Source: Pseudonocardia parietis
GTDB taxonomy: Bacteria; Actinomycetota; Actinomycetes; Mycobacteriales; Pseudonocardiaceae
Direction: 5' to 3'
DNA length: 64,000 nucleotides
NCBI RefSeq assembly: GCF_017876315.1
Contig: NZ_JAGINU010000001.1
Coordinates: forward strand, 1,860,001-1,924,000
Both the position numbers and the translations under genes were made by a program. Of the stretch, positions 27,639 to 37,955 are shown piece after piece. The first letter of the stretch is position 1. The number at the start of each line of letters is the position of its first letter. A model generated the notes under the pieces. The model did no database searches. It had not been told where the DNA came from and worked only from the letters and a program-made list of their open reading frames with translations.

Positions 27639-27654
27639 GCGCACCCGTCGCGGG

Positions 27655-29772
27655 TCAACCGCCGGCCGACACCCACCACCCGTAGCTGCGGTAGTCCGGG
27701 TACGGAGCGAGGAACGGGTGCTCCGGCCGGGTCGTCACGGTGATCTCGTCGCGGGTCACCCGGTCGCCCAGGATCGTGAACGACGCCTGCCGCCACGGCA
27801 TCCCCTCGGGCAGCGTCCAGCTGCCGGACGCCCGCCCGTCGACGTCCACCGCGACCACCCGGGTCCGGTCGCCCGCGAGCGGTGTGTCGGAGCCGAGCCG
27901 TCCGGTCAGCGTCACCGGGCGGCCCGGGGTGAGCCCGCGCAGGGTGAAGGTCTCCCCGCCGACGACCCGGCGGCCGCTGTCCGCGACGACCCGCCCGTCG
28001 ACCACGGCCCGGTCCAGCAGGCTCGCCGGCTGCAGACCCAGCACCGGCGGATCCGGTGTCCAGCCGTGCGCGGCCTCGTCGGCCATGTCGCCGACGTTCA
28101 GGTGGTCGGTGATCCGGCCCGGGACGGCGACGTCGGGCAGGTCCGCCGAGCCGTCGAGGCTCCAGTCCGCCTTCCACACGCTCACCCGGTCACAGCTGCG
28201 GTCGATCTGGCAGGTCTGCGGTGCGGTGGGCGAGATCGGCCGGGCCGGCCCGGCGAGCTGGAACGTGATCACCGGTTCGGCACCGAGCACCGCGGCGCGG
28301 CCGAGGTCGGCGAGCGGTACCCCGCCCCACCGGTCGAAGACGGCGAACCAGTCCGGCCGGTCGTCGGGCGGGAGCCTGCGGACCGCCTCGTAGAGGGTGC
28401 CCGGCCCGTTCAGCGACGGCGCGGCCATCCCGTTCGTCGTCAGCCCGATGAGATCCACCGTGCGGTGCCCGCCGAACCAGGCCGCGGCGCCGGCGTCGTT
28501 GATGGCGACGACGTCGCCGGGCGGCACGTTCCCGGAGATCCACTGCGCGACGCTGACCGGCCCCTCGCGCATCGCCGACGCCTGTTGGCCCAGCCGCAAC
28601 GCCCAGCTCGGCGTCACGAGCAGGGTGAACAGCAGGGCCACCGTGAGCAGGCTGTGCAGCGCGGCCCGGCTGCGCAGCGCCGACGCGACGGACGCGACCC
28701 CCAGCACCCCGAGCAGCAGCACGAGCGGCAGGAACGGCTGCAGGTAGCGCAGGTTCTGCCACTGCGCGGTGGTCAGCGTCGAGATGCTGAGCAGCGCCGC
28801 CGCCAGAGCCGCGCCGAGGCAGAGTGCGAGCGTCCGTTCCCGGTGGTGCACGGCCAGGGCGACCAGACCGAGCACGGTGAACACCACGGTCAGGGGCGGC
28901 ACCACGTCCTGCCCGGTGAGCCCGGCCAGCGCGCCGACCAGGGACTGCAGGTTGCGCAGCGTGTGGTCGGCGATCTCCAGCGGCTGGCGCAGCAACCCGG
29001 CGTGCAGCCACGACTTCGCCAGGACGCCGTTCGCCTGGGAGGTGCCCGTCGCCAGCCGGAAGATCAGCAGCTGGCCGAGGAAGGCGAGCAGCGGGAGCGG
29101 CACGAGCAGCGTGGCGGGCGAGCGCAGCCGGCCGGCCCGGTACGAGGTCCACAGCATCGCGGCGACCAGCGCGGCCGCGACGATCATGCCCTCCGGGCGG
29201 GTCAGCGCCAGCAGCGCTCCGAGCACCGGCGTCCACCGGAACCGGGGCCGCTCGTGCAGGTAGAGAGCGAGGGTCCCGATCAGCAGTGCCGCGAGCAGCC
29301 CGACCTCCATACCGCTCGCGCCGCCCCACAGCAGCGGCCCGGACAGCGCCGTCAGCGCCCCGGCCCACGCCCCGGCCGCACGGCCGCCCCACCGGTGCCC
29401 GACCAGGGCGGTCAGCGCCGACGCGGCCGCGACGCAGAGCAACCCGAGGCCGACCGCGAACCCGAGCAGCCACCGGTCACCGAACCCGATCGCGTACGCC
29501 CCGCCCAGCAGCGCGGTGTAGAGCAGGCTGGACGCGCCCGTCGTCACCGGCGCGCCGGGCTGGTAGCGGAGCGGCTCGCCCAGGCCGAACTGCCGGCTGT
29601 ACTGCAGGTGGATGTAGACGTCGTCCAGCGGCGGGACCAGGTTGCCGTGGTTGTAGGCCAGCGAGACGGCGACGAACCCGGCACCCAGCAGCAGCGAGAG
29701 CAACCCGGAGCCGGCGGCGACGGCGCCCGGGCCACCGAGGACGGGTGCGCGGGGCGGTGGGTGCTCGCTCAT
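27655..29772 (-). CDS. Large GT-C-like membrane protein
   Basis: 705 residues. About eleven hydrophobic helices span residues 18-395, and a mostly soluble C-terminal part (about 400-705) faces outside. The first loop reads LVPPLDDVYIHLQYSRQFG. An acidic pair in the first extracytoplasmic loop is the catalytic mark of GT-C glycosyltransferases that use polyprenyl-phosphate sugars. TRPEGM in a later loop is also typical of such proteins. The C-terminal half has Cys pairs (QTCQIDRSCD) and beta-rich sequence, perhaps sugar-binding. It is probably a cell-envelope glycosyltransferase, with acceptor and donor unknown. The ATG at 29772 follows CCGGAGG. It lies 57 bp downstream of the hydrolase gene on the same strand. 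Confidence 0.75.
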   Translation of the reverse strand: MSEHPPPRAPVLGGPGAVAAGSGLLSLLLGAGFVAVSLAYNHGNLVPPLDDVYIHLQYSRQFGLGEPLRYQPGAPVTTGASSLLYTALLGGAYAIGFGDRWLLGFAVGLGLLCVAAASALTALVGHRWGGRAAGAWAGALTALSGPLLWGGASGMEVGLLAALLIGTLALYLHERPRFRWTPVLGALLALTRPEGMIVAAALVAAMLWTSYRAGRLRSPATLLVPLPLLAFLGQLLIFRLATGTSQANGVLAKSWLHAGLLRQPLEIADHTLRNLQSLVGALAGLTGQDVVPPLTVVFTVLGLVALAVHHRERTLALCLGAALAAALLSISTLTTAQWQNLRYLQPFLPLVLLLGVLGVASVASALRSRAALHSLLTVALLFTLLVTPSWALRLGQQASAMREGPVSVAQWISGNVPPGDVVAINDAGAAAWFGGHRTVDLIGLTTNGMAAPSLNGPGTLYEAVRRLPPDDRPDWFAVFDRWGGVPLADLGRAAVLGAEPVITFQLAGPARPISPTAPQTCQIDRSCDRVSVWKADWSLDGSADLPDVAVPGRITDHLNVGDMADEAAHGWTPDPPVLGLQPASLLDRAVVDGRVVADSGRRVVGGETFTLRGLTPGRPVTLTGRLGSDTPLAGDRTRVVAVDVDGRASGSWTLPEGMPWRQASFTILGDRVTRDEITVTTRPEHPFLAPYPDYRSYGWWVSAGG

Positions 29773-29829
29773 GGACCTCCGGATGCGGGCGCTGCCACGC
29801 CCGGTGTCACGCGTCGTGCCGGCGCGCTC

Positions 29830-30720
29830 TCAGGCCCAGCGCCCGACGAACTCGACCACCGCCGCGTTCACCTCGGCCGGGTTCGAGGCGCTCAGGAAGT
29901 GCTGACCGCCGTCGACCACCCGCAGCTCGGCGGACGGGGAGTTGACGAACCGCGCGATCCCGTCCTCGGCGTTGGGTACCGAGTAGACGGCGTCGGCGGT
30001 GCCGTGCATCCACAGTACCGGGCAGCGGACCCCGTCCAGGCGGGCCTGCAGGCCGTCCCGGTCGCGCAGGTTGACGGTGCTGGTTCGAAGCCGGTGCCGC
30101 CCGGCGTCCCCGGTGTAGTTGCGCCGGTACTCCGCGAGCCAGAACTCGCGGTCCTCGGCGGTCACCGTGTCACCCAGCCCGGCCCCGAGGACGCCGTCGA
30201 CGAACTCGTCGGGCACGACCCAGTCGTCGGCGACCGGCTCGGCGAGCGCGTCGATCGACGGCGTGCAGAACTCGACCGCGTCCCAGCAGCCGAGCTCGCG
30301 GCTGCGTGGGCTCTCCAGGTCCATCGAGGTGCCGAGCGGGACGATCCCCGTGATCCTCTCCGGCGCGAGCATCGCCATCCGGGCCGCGATCCAGCCGCCC
30401 TGCGACGTGCCGAGGACGAAGGCCTTCCTGATGCCCAGCGCGTCCAGCGCCTCCAGGTCGGCGACGGCGCTGTCCCAGTAGGTGAACTGCTCGTACCCGG
30501 CCCGGGTCTCGCCGTGCCCGTAGGGCTCGAGGGCGAGCAGGTTGACCGCCCCGGCGAGCGCCGGATCGGCGAACTGCGGCCGGTACAGCTCGGCCGAGGT
30601 GGTGAACGAGTTGACCAGGACGAGCGTCGGCCGCGCGGGGTCGTACGGCGCGGCGAACCGGTAGCCGACCGTCGAGGTCCCGAGATGGGCGACGGTGAGG
30701 GTGGCGGTGGTGTCGGACAC
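29830..30720 (-). CDS. Alpha/beta hydrolase
   Basis: 296-residue intact alpha/beta-hydrolase fold protein. The oxyanion region is [10 protein letters not shown], the nucleophile elbow is VLGTSQGGW (Ser about 110), the acid is in [12 protein letters not shown] and the catalytic His in [13 protein letters not shown]. HxGxGxS-type features are absent. The chain resembles carboxylesterase or 3-oxoadipate enol-lactonase-like proteins, and the substrate is unknown. I chose the GTG at 30720 because GGAG lies 6 bases before it. The ATG at 30726 would sit directly on that site. It is divergent from argS across 154 bp. Confidence 0.88.
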   Translation of the reverse strand: MSDTTATLTVAHLGTSTVGYRFAAPYDPARPTLVLVNSFTTSAELYRPQFADPALAGAVNLLALEPYGHGETRAGYEQFTYWDSAVADLEALDALGIRKAFVLGTSQGGWIAARMAMLAPERITGIVPLGTSMDLESPRSRELGCWDAVEFCTPSIDALAEPVADDWVVPDEFVDGVLGAGLGDTVTAEDREFWLAEYRRNYTGDAGRHRLRTSTVNLRDRDGLQARLDGVRCPVLWMHGTADAVYSVPNAEDGIARFVNSPSAELRVVDGGQHFLSASNPAEVNAAVVEFVGRWA

Positions 30721-30861
30721 GGTCATCTCCGTTGAGGATCGTGGGTGGCGGGGCGGGAGCGGAGCGTCGATCGATCCTGGCCCACCGGCAGCCCGGCGAC
30801 CAGCGGACCGTCCGGAATCCGCACAGCCGAGACCTGCATCGGCGCCCCCGCGGCCACCTCC

Positions 30862-30877
30862 TAGAATCTCGACGGTG
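30862..30877 (+). promoter_or_regulatory. Predicted leaderless -10 element of argS
   Basis: TAGAAT (30862-30867) is a good actinobacterial -10. It is followed by 7 bases and the GTG start at 30875, with no Shine-Dalgarno in between. The transcript would start at the start codon. Confidence 0.6.
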
Positions 30878-32524
30878 ACTCCCGACGTGCTCGCCGACCT
30901 GGTCCGTGACGTCGCGCTGGACGTACTGACCCGACGCGGCCTGGACGTCTCCGCCCTGCCCGCCGACGCGGGCGTCGAGCGTCCCCGCAACCCCGAGCAC
31001 GGTGACTACGCCACCAACGTCGCGCTGCGCACCGCCAAGAAGGCCGGGGTGAACCCGCGCGACCTCGCGACCTGGCTGGTCGAGGAGCTGGTGGAGCGGG
31101 ACGGGATCGCGAGCGCCGAGATCGCGGGCCCGGGCTTCATCAACCTGCGCCTCGCCGCGGACGCGCAGGGCGCGATCGTCGGCGAGATCCTCGTCCAGGG
31201 CGCCGCCTACGGCACCGGGCAGGACCTCGCGGGTACCCGGATGAACCTCGAGTTCGTCTCCGCCAACCCGACCGGCCCGATCCACCTGGGCGGGACCCGC
31301 TGGGCCGCCGTGGGCGACGCGCTCGGCCGGGTGCTCGCCGCGCGGGGCGCCGAGGTGACCCGCGAGTACTACATCAACGACGCCGGTGCGCAGATCGACC
31401 ACTTCGCCGCGTCGCTGATCGCCGCGGCCACCGGCGGGCCCACCCCGGAGAACGGCTACGGCGGCGCCTACATCGCTGAGATCGCCGAGCGGGTCGTGGC
31501 CGCCGAGCCCGGCATCCTCGACCTCCCCGAGACCCAGCGCCACCAGGCGTTCCGCCGGACCGGCGTCGCCCTGATGCTGGAGGAGATGCGCAGCTCGCTG
31601 CACGGGTTCGGCACCGACTTCGACGTCTGGTTCAGTGAGCTGTCGCTGCACGAGTCGGGCGCGGTGGGGGACTCGGTCCAGCAGCTCAAGGACAACGGCA
31701 GCCTCTACGAGAAGGACGGCGCGTGGTGGCTGCGCTCCACCGAGCAGGGTGACGACAAGGACCGGGTCGTCATCAAGAGCGACGGGACGCCGGCCTACGT
31801 CGCCGGTGACATCGCCTACCTGCGGGACAAGCGCGCCCGCGGGGCCGACCGCTGCATCTACATGCTCGGCGCCGACCACCACGGCTACACCGTGCGGCTG
31901 AAGGCGGTCGCGGCCGCGTTCGGTGACGACCCGTCGGTCGTCGAGGTCCTGATCGGTCAGATGGTGAACCTGGTCCGCGGTGGCGAGCCGGTCCGGATGA
32001 GCAAGCGGGCCGGGACGATCGTGACCCTGGAGGACTTCGTCGACGCCGTCGGTGTCGACGCCGCCCGCTACTCCCTCGTCCGGTCCTCGGTCGACTCGAC
32101 GCTCGACATCGACCTGGACCTGGTCTCCAGCCGGACCAACGAGAACCCGGTGTTCTACGTCCAGTACGCGCACGCCCGGCTCGCCTCGCTGGCCCGCAAC
32201 GCCGCCGACCTGGGCGTCGAGCCCGGGGAGGGGTTCGGCCTGCTCGTCCACGACCGCGAGGGCGACCTGATCCGGACGCTCGGCGAGTTCCCGGAGGTCG
32301 TCCGCTCGGCCGCGGAGCTGCGCGAGCCGCACCGGGTCGCGCGCTACCTCGAGTCGCTGGCCGGGGCCTACCACAAGTTCTACGACTCCTGCCGCGTCCT
32401 GCCCCAGGGCGACGAGGAGGTCACCGACCTGCACCGGGCCCGGCTCGCGCTGTGCGTGGCGGCCCGGCGCGTGCTGGCGAACGGGCTCGGACTGCTCGGC
32501 GTCGGCGCGCCCGAACGGATGTGA
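30875..32524 (+). CDS. argS: Arginyl-tRNA synthetase
   Basis: Class I synthetase that charges tRNA-Arg. The 549 residues match the usual bacterial length. The N-terminal additional domain ([13 protein letters not shown]) is followed by the HIGH equivalent [14 protein letters not shown], the Rossmann domain with [12 protein letters not shown] and GADHHGY, and the KMSKS equivalent MSKRAGT. The C-terminal anticodon-binding helices end with [12 protein letters not shown]. The GTG at 30875 is preferred because the protein begins exactly at the family N-terminus and a -10 box sits 7 bases before it. It heads an apparent operon with lysA (4 bp gap), hom, thrC and thrB. A tRNA-Arg gene is 4.6 kb away. 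Confidence 0.97.
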   Translation: MTPDVLADLVRDVALDVLTRRGLDVSALPADAGVERPRNPEHGDYATNVALRTAKKAGVNPRDLATWLVEELVERDGIASAEIAGPGFINLRLAADAQGAIVGEILVQGAAYGTGQDLAGTRMNLEFVSANPTGPIHLGGTRWAAVGDALGRVLAARGAEVTREYYINDAGAQIDHFAASLIAAATGGPTPENGYGGAYIAEIAERVVAAEPGILDLPETQRHQAFRRTGVALMLEEMRSSLHGFGTDFDVWFSELSLHESGAVGDSVQQLKDNGSLYEKDGAWWLRSTEQGDDKDRVVIKSDGTPAYVAGDIAYLRDKRARGADRCIYMLGADHHGYTVRLKAVAAAFGDDPSVVEVLIGQMVNLVRGGEPVRMSKRAGTIVTLEDFVDAVGVDAARYSLVRSSVDSTLDIDLDLVSSRTNENPVFYVQYAHARLASLARNAADLGVEPGEGFGLLVHDREGDLIRTLGEFPEVVRSAAELREPHRVARYLESLAGAYHKFYDSCRVLPQGDEEVTDLHRARLALCVAARRVLANGLGLLGVGAPERM

Positions 32525-32528
32525 ACCG

Positions 32529-33989
32529 ATGAGAGCCCACCCCGCAGGCCCGCTGCACGCCGGCCTCACCCCCGCCCCCGAGTCCGCAGGCCCGCGCCCG
32601 GAGTCGGCCGCCGAGCTGGACCACCTCGCCCCGGCCGTCTGGCCACGCAATGCCGAGCGCGGCGCCGACGGCGCCCTGCAGGTCGCCGGCGCGGACGTCC
32701 GCGACCTCGCCGAACGGCACGGAACTCCGCTGTTCGTGCTCGACGAGGACGACTTCCGGACCCGGTGCGCAGAGTTCGCCGCCGCGTTCGGCGCGTCCTC
32801 GGTGCACTACGCGGCCAAGGCGTTCCTGTGCACCGAGATCGCCCGCTGGGTCGCGCAGGAGGGACTGTCGCTCGACGTCTGCTCCGGCGGCGAGCTCGCG
32901 GTCGCCCTGCGCGCGGACTTCCCGCCCGAGCGGATCGCGTTGCACGGCAACAACAAGTCGGTGGACGAGCTGGCCGCCGCGGTCGATGCCGGTGTCGGCG
33001 GGATCGTGCTCGACAGCTTCGACGAGATCGCCCGGCTGGAGGCCGTCGCCGCCGAGCGGGGCACGACGGCACGGGTGCTGATCCGGCTGACCGTCGGCGT
33101 CGAGGCGCACACCCACGAGTACATCGCCACTGCGCACGAGGACCAGAAGTTCGGCTTCTCGATCGCGCACACCGACACCAAGGACTCGCCGGCGCTGGAG
33201 GCCGCGCGCCGGGTGCTCGCCGCACGGCACCTGGATCTCGTCGGGCTGCACAGCCACATCGGCAGCCAGATCTTCGAGACCGAGGGATTCGAGGCGGCCG
33301 CCCGCCGGGTCGTGAAGGTCCTCGCCGACCTGCACGCCGAGCACGGCGCCGACAACCTCGCGGCGCTGCGCACCCTGGACCTGGGTGGCGGCATCGGCAT
33401 CGCCTACCGCCCCGGCGAGGCCCCGCTGTCGATGCCGGCGCTGGCCGAGGAGCTGCGCGCCATCGTGAAGCGCGAGTGCGCCGCGTCCGGCCTGGACGTG
33501 CCGGCGATCGCGGTCGAGCCGGGCCGGGCCATCGCCGGGCCGGGCACCGTGACCCTCTACGAGGTCGGGACGATCAAGGACGTGCCGCTCGGTGGCTACT
33601 CGCGGCGCTACGTCAGCGTCGACGGCGGGATGAGCGACAACATCCGCACCTCGCTCTACGACGCCGAGTACGACGTCCGCCTGGTCTCGCGCGCGTCCGA
33701 GCGCGACTCGGTGTGGGTGGGGGACCGGCACGGCGACGAGCCGGTCCTGTCCCGGGTGGTGGGTAAGCACTGCGAGTCCGGTGACATCGTGGTGCGTGAC
33801 TGCTGGCTCCCGGCCGACCTCGCGCCCGGTGACCTGCTGGCGGTCGCGGCCACCGGCGCCTACTGCTACGCGATGGCGTCGGGCTACAACCGGCTGCCGC
33901 GCCCCGCGGTCGTCGCGGTGCACGAGGGCGCCGACCGGACCCTGCTGCGTCGCGAGACACTGGAGGACCAGTTCCGGTTCGAGGTGTGA
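32529..33989 (+). CDS. lysA: Diaminopimelate decarboxylase
   Basis: PLP enzyme that makes L-lysine from meso-diaminopimelate, the last step of the pathway. The 486 residues have the PLP Lys97 in [29 protein letters not shown], the His in [11 protein letters not shown], the Gly-rich phosphate loop [21 protein letters not shown] and the active-site Cys in GKHCESGD. A 35-residue Pro/Ala-rich N-terminal extension is longer than in many homologues. It starts at an ATG 5 bp after the argS stop with a weak ribosome site, suggesting coupled translation. The argS-lysA pair is a known actinobacterial arrangement. Confidence 0.97.
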   Translation: MRAHPAGPLHAGLTPAPESAGPRPESAAELDHLAPAVWPRNAERGADGALQVAGADVRDLAERHGTPLFVLDEDDFRTRCAEFAAAFGASSVHYAAKAFLCTEIARWVAQEGLSLDVCSGGELAVALRADFPPERIALHGNNKSVDELAAAVDAGVGGIVLDSFDEIARLEAVAAERGTTARVLIRLTVGVEAHTHEYIATAHEDQKFGFSIAHTDTKDSPALEAARRVLAARHLDLVGLHSHIGSQIFETEGFEAAARRVVKVLADLHAEHGADNLAALRTLDLGGGIGIAYRPGEAPLSMPALAEELRAIVKRECAASGLDVPAIAVEPGRAIAGPGTVTLYEVGTIKDVPLGGYSRRYVSVDGGMSDNIRTSLYDAEYDVRLVSRASERDSVWVGDRHGDEPVLSRVVGKHCESGDIVVRDCWLPADLAPGDLLAVAATGAYCYAMASGYNRLPRPAVVAVHEGADRTLLRRETLEDQFRFEV

Positions 33990-34114
33990 GCGCACACGCG
34001 CGCGACCGCCGGGTTCGGAGCCGGGTGAGAACGGCCACCCCGGCCTGCCCGGGACCGGCCTGACCAGGAATCATCGGCGCCCGCTGGGTCGGGTGCTGTA
34101 CGCGAGGAGGGCTT

Positions 34115-35497
34115 GTGGCGAGGGGTGAGGGCTCCCAGAATTCTGCTGCCGTCCGGGTGGCACTGCTGGGCTGCGGCACCGTCGGCACCGAGGTGGTCCG
34201 CCTGATCACCGAGCAAGCCGGCGAGCTGACCGCCCGGATCGGTGCCCCGGTGGAGCTGACGGGTGTCGCCGTCCGGCGGCCGCACAAGCATCCGTGGCTG
34301 ACCGAGAACTTCGGCGAGCTGGTCACCACCGACGCCGCCGAACTGGTGGCGCGCGACGACGTCGACGTCGTCGTCGAGGTGATCGGCGGCATCGAACCGG
34401 TCCGCAGCTGGCTGCTGGAGGCGCTGAAGTCCGGCAAGTCGGTGGTGACGGCGAACAAGGCGCTGCTGGCCGAGGACGGCCCGACGCTGGCCGAGGCCGC
34501 GGACGCCTCCGGCGCCGACCTCTACTACGAGGCCGCGGTGGCCGGCGCGATCCCGCTGCTGCGTCCGCTGCGGGAGTCCCTCGCGGGCGACCGGATCACC
34601 CGGGTCGCCGGGATCGTCAACGGCACCTCCAACTTCATCCTCTCCGCGATGTCCTCCGGCGGGACCTCCTACGCCGACGCGTTGGAGGAGGCCACCCGGC
34701 TCGGTTACGCCGAAGCGGACCCGAGCGCCGACGTCGACGGCTACGACGCCGCGGCCAAGGCCGCCATCCTGGCCACCCTGGCGTTCCACACCCGGATCAC
34801 CGCGTCCGACGTGCACCGCGAGGGCATGCGCGAGGTCAGCTCCGCGGAGGTCACGGCCGCCCGCAGGCTCGGCTGCACGATCAAGCTGCTGGCCATCTGC
34901 GAGCGCGTGGTCGACGCGGGCGGCGAGGAGTCGGTGTCGGCGCGGGTCTACCCCGCGATGGTTCCCGACTCGCACCCGCTGGCGGGTGTGGACGGCGCGT
35001 TCAACGCGGTGTTCGTCGAGGCGGAGGCCGCCGGACAGCTGATGTTCTACGGCCAGGGCGCCGGTGGGGCGCCGACCGCGTCCGCGGTGCTCGGCGACCT
35101 CGTCGCCGTTGCCCGCAACCGGGTCGGCGGCGGCCGCGGTCCGCGCGAGTCGGCGTACGCGAGCCTGCCGGTGCGCCCCATCGGCGAGGTGCCGACCCGC
35201 TACCACGTCGACCTGGAGGTCGCCGACCGCGAGGGCGTGCTGGCCGGGATCGCCGGCGAGTTCGCCCGGCACGGCGTCTCGATCGCCGCCGTGCGGCAGA
35301 CCGGCGGGGTGAACGGGGCCGTCGACGGCGACTCCGGCCAGGCGCGGCTGACGGTCGTCACGCACTCGGCGCCGGAGGCCGCGCTGTCGGCCACGGTGGC
35401 CGCGCTGCTCGATCTCGACCACGTCCTCGGCGTGGCGGGCGTGCTGCGGGTGGAAGGTCTGGGCCGCACGGTGAGCGCGCTCGGCATGGGCGAATGA
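34115..35497 (+). CDS. hom: Homoserine dehydrogenase
   Basis: Reduces aspartate semialdehyde to homoserine with NAD(P)H, the branch point to threonine and methionine. The 460 residues have the Rossmann motif [13 protein letters not shown], the catalytic region [38 protein letters not shown] and [13 protein letters not shown]-terminal ACT domain (about 360-460, [28 protein letters not shown]) probably binds threonine for feedback inhibition. The start is the GTG at 34115 after GAGGAGG. It is separated from lysA by 125 bp and followed by thrC after 28 bp. Confidence 0.97.
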   Translation: MARGEGSQNSAAVRVALLGCGTVGTEVVRLITEQAGELTARIGAPVELTGVAVRRPHKHPWLTENFGELVTTDAAELVARDDVDVVVEVIGGIEPVRSWLLEALKSGKSVVTANKALLAEDGPTLAEAADASGADLYYEAAVAGAIPLLRPLRESLAGDRITRVAGIVNGTSNFILSAMSSGGTSYADALEEATRLGYAEADPSADVDGYDAAAKAAILATLAFHTRITASDVHREGMREVSSAEVTAARRLGCTIKLLAICERVVDAGGEESVSARVYPAMVPDSHPLAGVDGAFNAVFVEAEAAGQLMFYGQGAGGAPTASAVLGDLVAVARNRVGGGRGPRESAYASLPVRPIGEVPTRYHVDLEVADREGVLAGIAGEFARHGVSIAAVRQTGGVNGAVDGDSGQARLTVVTHSAPEAALSATVAALLDLDHVLGVAGVLRVEGLGRTVSALGMGE

Positions 35498-35525
35498 GTT
35501 CTCGAACCACAGGAGGCGTCCGGCG

Positions 35526-36674
35526 ATGACCGGCAGCGTGCAGAACGTCCGGGGACCGGCCGCCGGAGGCCGTGGCCTCGCGACGCAGGCGGCGGGCGCG
35601 GTGGCGCCACCGCCGCCGGGACACTGGCCCGGGGTCATCGAGGCGTACCGGGACCGGATGCCCGTGCGGCCGGACTGGACGGTGGTGACGCTCGGCGAGG
35701 GCGGCACCCCGTTGCTGCCCGCCCCGCGGCTGTCCGAGCGCACCGGGTGCCAGGTCTACCTGAAGGTCGACGGCGCCAACCCGACCGGATCCTTCAAGGA
35801 CCGCGGGATGACGATGGCGGTCACCGCCGCGCTGGCCGAGGGCAAGCAGAGCGTGCTGTGCGCCTCCACCGGCAACACCTCGGCGTCCGCGGCCGCGTAC
35901 GCGACCCGCGCCGGGATGACCTGTGCGGTGCTCGTCCCGAGCGGCAAGATCGCGCTCGGCAAGCTCGCCCAGGCCGTCGCGCACGGGGCCAGCATCCTGC
36001 AGATCGACGGCAACTTCGACGACTGCCTGGAGCTGGCCCGCAAGACGACCGCCGACTACCCGGCGATCGCGCTGGTCAACTCGGTGAACCCGACCCGGAT
36101 CGCCGGGCAGGCCTCGGCCGCCTACGAGATCTGCGACCAGCTCGGGCGGGCCCCGGACATCCACTGCCTGCCGGTCGGCAACGCAGGCAACATCACCGCG
36201 TACTGGCAGGGCTACCGCGGCTACCACGCCGACGGGCTGATCGCCGGGCTGCCGCGGATGTTCGGTTTCCAGGCCGCCGGTGCCGCCCCGCTGGTGCACG
36301 GTGCGCCGGTGACGGAGCCGGAGACGATCGCGACCGCGATCCGGATCGGCGCCCCCGCGTCCTGGAAGGGCGCCACCACCGCCCGTGACGAGTCCGGCGG
36401 GCGCTTCGCCGCCGTCACCGACGACGAGATCCTCGCCGCCTACCGGATGCTCTCGGCCGACGAGGGCGTGTTCGTCGAGCCGGCGTCGGCGTCCAGCGTG
36501 GCCGGCCTGCTCCAGTCGCGCGCCGACGGCTCGCTGCCCGAGGGCTCGCTGGTGGTCTGCACGGTGACCGGGCACGGGCTGAAGGACCCGGACACCGCCC
36601 TGCTCACCGCGCCGGAACCGGAGATCGTGCCGATCGACCCCGGCGCCGTCGCCTCGGCTCTCGAGCTGGTCTGA
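35526..36674 (+). CDS. thrC: Threonine synthase
   Basis: PLP-dependent conversion of O-phosphohomoserine to threonine. The 382 residues carry the PLP Lys91 in [26 protein letters not shown] and the phosphate-binding [13 protein letters not shown] roughly 30-residue N-terminal extension ([19 protein letters not shown]) makes it a little longer than the usual 350-360 residues of the short actinobacterial ThrC. An internal start further on could remove it, but the ATG at 35526 has AGGAGG 8 bases before. The TGA overlaps the thrB ATG by one base. Confidence 0.97.
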   Translation: MTGSVQNVRGPAAGGRGLATQAAGAVAPPPPGHWPGVIEAYRDRMPVRPDWTVVTLGEGGTPLLPAPRLSERTGCQVYLKVDGANPTGSFKDRGMTMAVTAALAEGKQSVLCASTGNTSASAAAYATRAGMTCAVLVPSGKIALGKLAQAVAHGASILQIDGNFDDCLELARKTTADYPAIALVNSVNPTRIAGQASAAYEICDQLGRAPDIHCLPVGNAGNITAYWQGYRGYHADGLIAGLPRMFGFQAAGAAPLVHGAPVTEPETIATAIRIGAPASWKGATTARDESGGRFAAVTDDEILAAYRMLSADEGVFVEPASASSVAGLLQSRADGSLPEGSLVVCTVTGHGLKDPDTALLTAPEPEIVPIDPGAVASALELV

Positions 36675-37618
36675 TGGGTCGCCCCACGCGCGTGCGGCTC
36701 CGCGTCCCGGGGTCCACCGCGAACCTCGGGCCGGGGTTCGACTGCCTCGGCATGGCGCTCGGGTTGTACGACGAGATCGACGTCGAGGTGTACGACACGC
36801 CCGGGCTGTTCGTCGATGTGGCGGGGGAGGGCGCGCGGTTCGTCCCCCGTGACGAGCGGCACCTCGTGATGCGCGCGATGCGGCAGGCGTTCGAGGTGTT
36901 CGGCGGCGCCGACGGTGCACCGCAAGGGGTGCGTCTGCGCTGCACCAACGCGGTGCCGCACTCGCGTGGGCTGGGCAGCTCGGCGGCGGCCGCCGTCGCC
37001 GGGGTGACCGCGGCCGCGGTGCTCACCGGTCGTGAGGCCGGCCTGGAGCGTGACGCGTTGCTGCAGCTCTCGGCCGGGATGGAGGGCCACGCCGACAACG
37101 CCGCGGCCAGCCTGTTCGGCGGGTTCGTGGTGGCGTGGGAGACCTCCGAGCGGACCGCGGGCGGGACCGCCATCTACGCGGGCGGTGGGCGCCGGTTCCA
37201 CGCCGAACGGCTCGACGTGCACCCGGACGTGCACCCGGTCGCGTTCGTGGCCGGTGTCGAGTCGTCCACCAAGACCACCCGCGGACTGCTGCCCGACCAG
37301 GTCCCGCTGCCCGACGCCGCCTTCACCGGCAGCCGCTGCGCGCTCGCGGTGCTCGCGATGACCCGGCGCCCGGACCTGCTGCTGGCCGCGACCGAGGACC
37401 GGTTGCACCAGCCGTACCGGCGACCGGCGTATCCGGCGTCGTTGCGGCTGGTCGAGAAGCTGCGTGAGCGCGGGGTGCCTGCGGCGATCTCCGGTGCCGG
37501 GCCGACGGTGCTGGCACTGACCTCGGACGGCGAGGTGCCGGCCGATGTGGACACCGAGGGCTTCACGGTGCTGCCGCTGCCGGTGGACACCGAGGGCGTG
37601 CGGGTGGAGATCCTCTGA
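36674..37618 (+). CDS. thrB: Homoserine kinase
   Basis: GHMP-family kinase that makes O-phosphohomoserine for ThrC. In 314 residues it shows the N-terminal VPGSTANLGPGFDCLGMALGLYD, the ATP-binding loop VPHSRGLGSSAAAAVAG, GHADNAAASLFGG and the C-terminal ISGAGPTVLAL. The start ATG shares its A with the thrC stop (TGATG), so translation is coupled and the two enzymes are made together. It is the last gene of the argS-lysA-hom-thrC-thrB run. A 337-bp gap with a new promoter region precedes rho. Confidence 0.97.
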   Translation: MGRPTRVRLRVPGSTANLGPGFDCLGMALGLYDEIDVEVYDTPGLFVDVAGEGARFVPRDERHLVMRAMRQAFEVFGGADGAPQGVRLRCTNAVPHSRGLGSSAAAAVAGVTAAAVLTGREAGLERDALLQLSAGMEGHADNAAASLFGGFVVAWETSERTAGGTAIYAGGGRRFHAERLDVHPDVHPVAFVAGVESSTKTTRGLLPDQVPLPDAAFTGSRCALAVLAMTRRPDLLLAATEDRLHQPYRRPAYPASLRLVEKLRERGVPAAISGAGPTVLALTSDGEVPADVDTEGFTVLPLPVDTEGVRVEIL

Positions 37619-37955
37619 CCACCGCGAACGGCCCGTGCGCCTGCCGAACGTGAGAAATGCGACCACACGCGACGGCGCGCCGGGGGTGGGGTGTTGTTGC
37701 CGCCGGAGGGCGATGCGTCTAGTCTCGCCCCTGCATGGCGATCCACGCGACATCGGCGTAGTCTTGCGGCCGGGCCCGCTCGCCCGATCTCCTTTTCTGA
37801 CTGGACTCGGAATCCCGAACGGGCGGCCTGACTCCCGCGACGTCGTCGTGGGGAATCCATCTGTGAATGCTGCCGGTGCGGGTTCTCCGTACCGGTCGAG
37901 CGTGTGACATCCCCTGACCTGGACAGGACAACCGGGTCGGTCAGGAAGGAACTCT
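37619..37955 (+). promoter_or_regulatory. 337-bp rho leader with candidate promoters
   Basis: Two TAGTCT boxes occur (37720-37725 and 37759-37764). The first has TTGCCG 18 bases before it, so a transcript would start near 37732 and carry a leader of about 220 nt. A ribosome site (GAAGGAA) precedes the GTG. A long leader fits the autogenous control seen for rho in other bacteria, but no structure was established here. Confidence 0.45.

Noticed and set aside
22186..30720. P450, hydrolases, GT-C-like protein and transporter as a secondary-metabolite cluster
   Set aside because: No core biosynthetic enzyme is present, the genes face different ways, and a tRNA and a MinD-like gene lie between.
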